Part shown: positions 62,598-64,000 of the stretch, in pieces | Position numbering within the stretch: position 1 is the stretch's first letter | How the letters are laid out: every line of letters begins with the position of its first letter | Assembly (NCBI GenBank): GCA_050289805.1 | Contig: JBNKGL010000001.1 | Coordinates: forward strand, 124,001 to 188,000 | Origin: JAUILA01 sp050289805 | GTDB lineage: Bacteria; Bacteroidota; Bacteroidia; Cytophagales; Cyclobacteriaceae | Length of the DNA: 64,000 nucleotides | Reading direction: 5' to 3' | The notes under the pieces: model-generated | Databases searched by the model: none | Told to the model about the DNA's origin: nothing | What the model saw: the letters and a program-made list of their open reading frames with translations, nothing else | Program-made: the position numbers and the translations under genes

Positions 62598-62614
62598 TTG
62601 CCAACTTATACGAT

Positions 62615-63826
62615 ATGAAGTTTTTAAGAGACGCGTTGGATAAAGTAAAGCCCCATTTTGAAAAGGGCGGCAAATGGGAGAAATTCTATTTTGTGTATGA
62701 AGCGCATGACACGCTTCTTTTTGCACCCAACCACACAACAAAAACAAACGGAGTACAGATCCGTGATGCAATCGATATGAAGCGTATGATGATGACAGTA
62801 ATCATCGCGATGCTTCCATGTCTGCTGTTCGGGATTTACAATGTGGGTTATCAGCATTACCTGGCAATAGGTCAGCCCGATGCAGCATTGCTGGATATGA
62901 TCTGGGTAGGTGTATACAAGGTGATTCCCATTGTAGCGGTATCCTATATTTTTGGACTGGGAACGGAATTTACGTTTGCTACAATCCGCAGACACCCGGT
63001 GAATGAAGGCTTCCTGGTCACAGGGATGTTGATTCCGCTGGTGATGCCTCCGGATATTCCTTTGTGGCAGGTTGCCCTGGCAACCGTATTTGCCGTAATC
63101 ATAGCGAAAGAGGCCTTCGGAGGAACAGGGATGAATATCCTGAACGTGGCCCTTACGGCACGTGCCTTCCTTTATTTCGCGTATCCCGGGCAGATTTCGG
63201 GTAGTGTCTGGACGTACATCGGTTCGGATAACCAGGCCGTGGCAGGTTTTTCGGGAGCAACCCCGTTATCCCTTGGTGCAGATGCCGTAACGAACGGGCA
63301 GGATATGGTGAGCACCCTGAATACATTTAACTACGGGGAAGGGCTTGGAGACGGAATTTTTTCTCTGCAGAATTTATTCATGGGCCTTTATCCCGGATCA
63401 ATCGGGGCCACATCTGTACTCATGTGTCTTATCGGCGCGTTTGTTCTGATCTTTACCGGTGTTGGAAGCTGGAAAATTATTGTCAGCGTATTTGCCGGAG
63501 CGTATGGAATGGCAGCGTTGTTCAATGTAATCGGCAGCAACGCCTTTATGGCCGTTCCGCCGGAATATCACCTGGTAATGGGCGGACTGGCATTCGGTGC
63601 GGTATTTATGGCAACGGATCCTGTTACCGCTGCACAAACTGAAACGGGTAAGTGGATTTACGGTCTGTTTATAGGTATACTTACAGTATTGATCCGGGTC
63701 CTGAACCCGGCATATCCAGAGGGCATTATGCTGGCCATTCTGTTAATGAATGTGTTTGCTCCCCTCGTTGATTTCTATGTAGTGAAAGCAAACAAAAAAA
63801 GAAGATTACAACGTGCGACAGTCTAA
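62615..63826 (+). CDS. nqrB: Na+-translocating NADH:quinone reductase subunit B
   Basis: The 403-residue integral membrane subunit has about ten TM segments. S-G-A-T near residue 213-216 is the site where FMN is attached covalently to threonine (about T216) through a phosphoester by ApbE-type flavin transferase. K-E-A-F-G-G-T-G-M-N-I-L-N and A-T-D-P-V-T-A are further NqrB/RnfD blocks. It overlaps nqrC by 14 bases. Confidence 0.97.
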   Translation: MKFLRDALDKVKPHFEKGGKWEKFYFVYEAHDTLLFAPNHTTKTNGVQIRDAIDMKRMMMTVIIAMLPCLLFGIYNVGYQHYLAIGQPDAALLDMIWVGVYKVIPIVAVSYIFGLGTEFTFATIRRHPVNEGFLVTGMLIPLVMPPDIPLWQVALATVFAVIIAKEAFGGTGMNILNVALTARAFLYFAYPGQISGSVWTYIGSDNQAVAGFSGATPLSLGADAVTNGQDMVSTLNTFNYGEGLGDGIFSLQNLFMGLYPGSIGATSVLMCLIGAFVLIFTGVGSWKIIVSVFAGAYGMAALFNVIGSNAFMAVPPEYHLVMGGLAFGAVFMATDPVTAAQTETGKWIYGLFIGILTVLIRVLNPAYPEGIMLAILLMNVFAPLVDFYVVKANKKRRLQRATV

Positions 63827-64000
63827 TCTATATATTATCGTATTCACCGCGATCATGACGGTCGTGGTTGGAGGTGTACTATCACTCACCTCGCAGGTCC
63901 TGGCTCCGGCCCAGAAGAAATCCATTGAACTGGATACCAAGAGCGCTATCCTGAGTTCTGTGATGAATCTGGATTCTCTCGGTCTCAAAGGAGATGCTGT
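63813..64000 (+). CDS. nqrC: Na+-translocating NADH:quinone reductase subunit C, partial
   Basis: The frame opens at GTG 63813 inside the end of nqrB and runs off the window. The visible 62 residues begin M-R-Q-S-N-L-Y-I-I-V-F-T, with one membrane segment (about 7-25) and L-A-P-A-Q-K-K-S-I-E-L-D, all typical of NqrC. The FMN-binding threonine near the C-terminus lies outside the window. GTG is chosen because no in-frame ATG precedes this conserved start. Confidence 0.88.
   Translation, partial: MRQSNLYIIVFTAIMTVVVGGVLSLTSQVLAPAQKKSIELDTKSAILSSVMNLDSLGLKGDA

Overview
The window comes from a Bacteroidota chromosome, probably a marine or free-living member of the Cytophagales; the phylum is secure and the order is an inference. 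The phylum markers are a PorQ-type type IX secretion protein, a DUF4249 lipoprotein paired with a TonB-dependent receptor, a DUF2795 protein, three DUF6090 proteins, PadR plus permease-prefix-domain FtsX transporters, a Na+-translocating NADH:quinone reductase operon, and promoters of the Bacteroidota form (TTG, about 20 bases, TAnnTTTG) upstream of ahcY, rplM and the DUF2795 gene. Shine-Dalgarno sequences are mostly absent, with clear exceptions at lon, the DUF2795 gene and the OmpA/PD40 gene. I see no rRNA, tRNA, CRISPR array, integrase or transposase.

Region 1-5963 is the most unusual part. A leftward set (a patatin-divergent protein, its paralogue, and an OmpA-domain protein cut by the window edge) lies back to back with a rightward pair: a patatin-like phospholipase and a secreted, membrane-anchored protein. 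None of the non-enzymatic members has a function I can name. It reads as an accessory lipid- or envelope-directed locus and is the best candidate for an undescribed system. Region 6.0-9.5 kb holds an NTF2-like protein, a GH127 glycosidase lipoprotein and a DUF2306-like membrane protein.

Region 9.7-16.7 kb is a tightly overlapping four-gene outer-membrane operon: a small secreted protein, an STN-domain TonB-dependent receptor, a DUF4249 lipoprotein and an MG2-like secreted protein. It is followed by an EF-G paralogue lacking the catalytic histidine, a TPR protein, a PadR/FtsX permease pair, a radical SAM enzyme, a beta-propeller protein, a DUF4287/DUF5655 protein, a beta-CASP metallo-hydrolase, dodecin, PPK2 and S-adenosylhomocysteine hydrolase.

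Region 29.9-37.4 kb is a leftward run of small-molecule enzymes (SDR, FAD monooxygenase, two alpha/beta hydrolases), an NTF2-like lipoprotein and three DUF6090 paralogues. From 37.5 kb onward the content is mostly core: an OmpA/PD40 protein, lon-porQ-hslU (cytosolic proteolysis genes with a secretion gene between them), sixA, ettA, ispD, queA, an FtsX permease, recA, a PF10023 aminopeptidase, DUF3108, a PhoB/PhoR-like two-component pair, an RluA-type pseudouridine synthase, rplM-rpsI-rpsB-tsf, a small lipoprotein, cmk, and nqrA-nqrB-nqrC, the last gene leaving the window. A GC-rich, hairpin-rich gap at 50335-50744 carries a near-perfect 25-base inverted repeat resembling a REP doublet.
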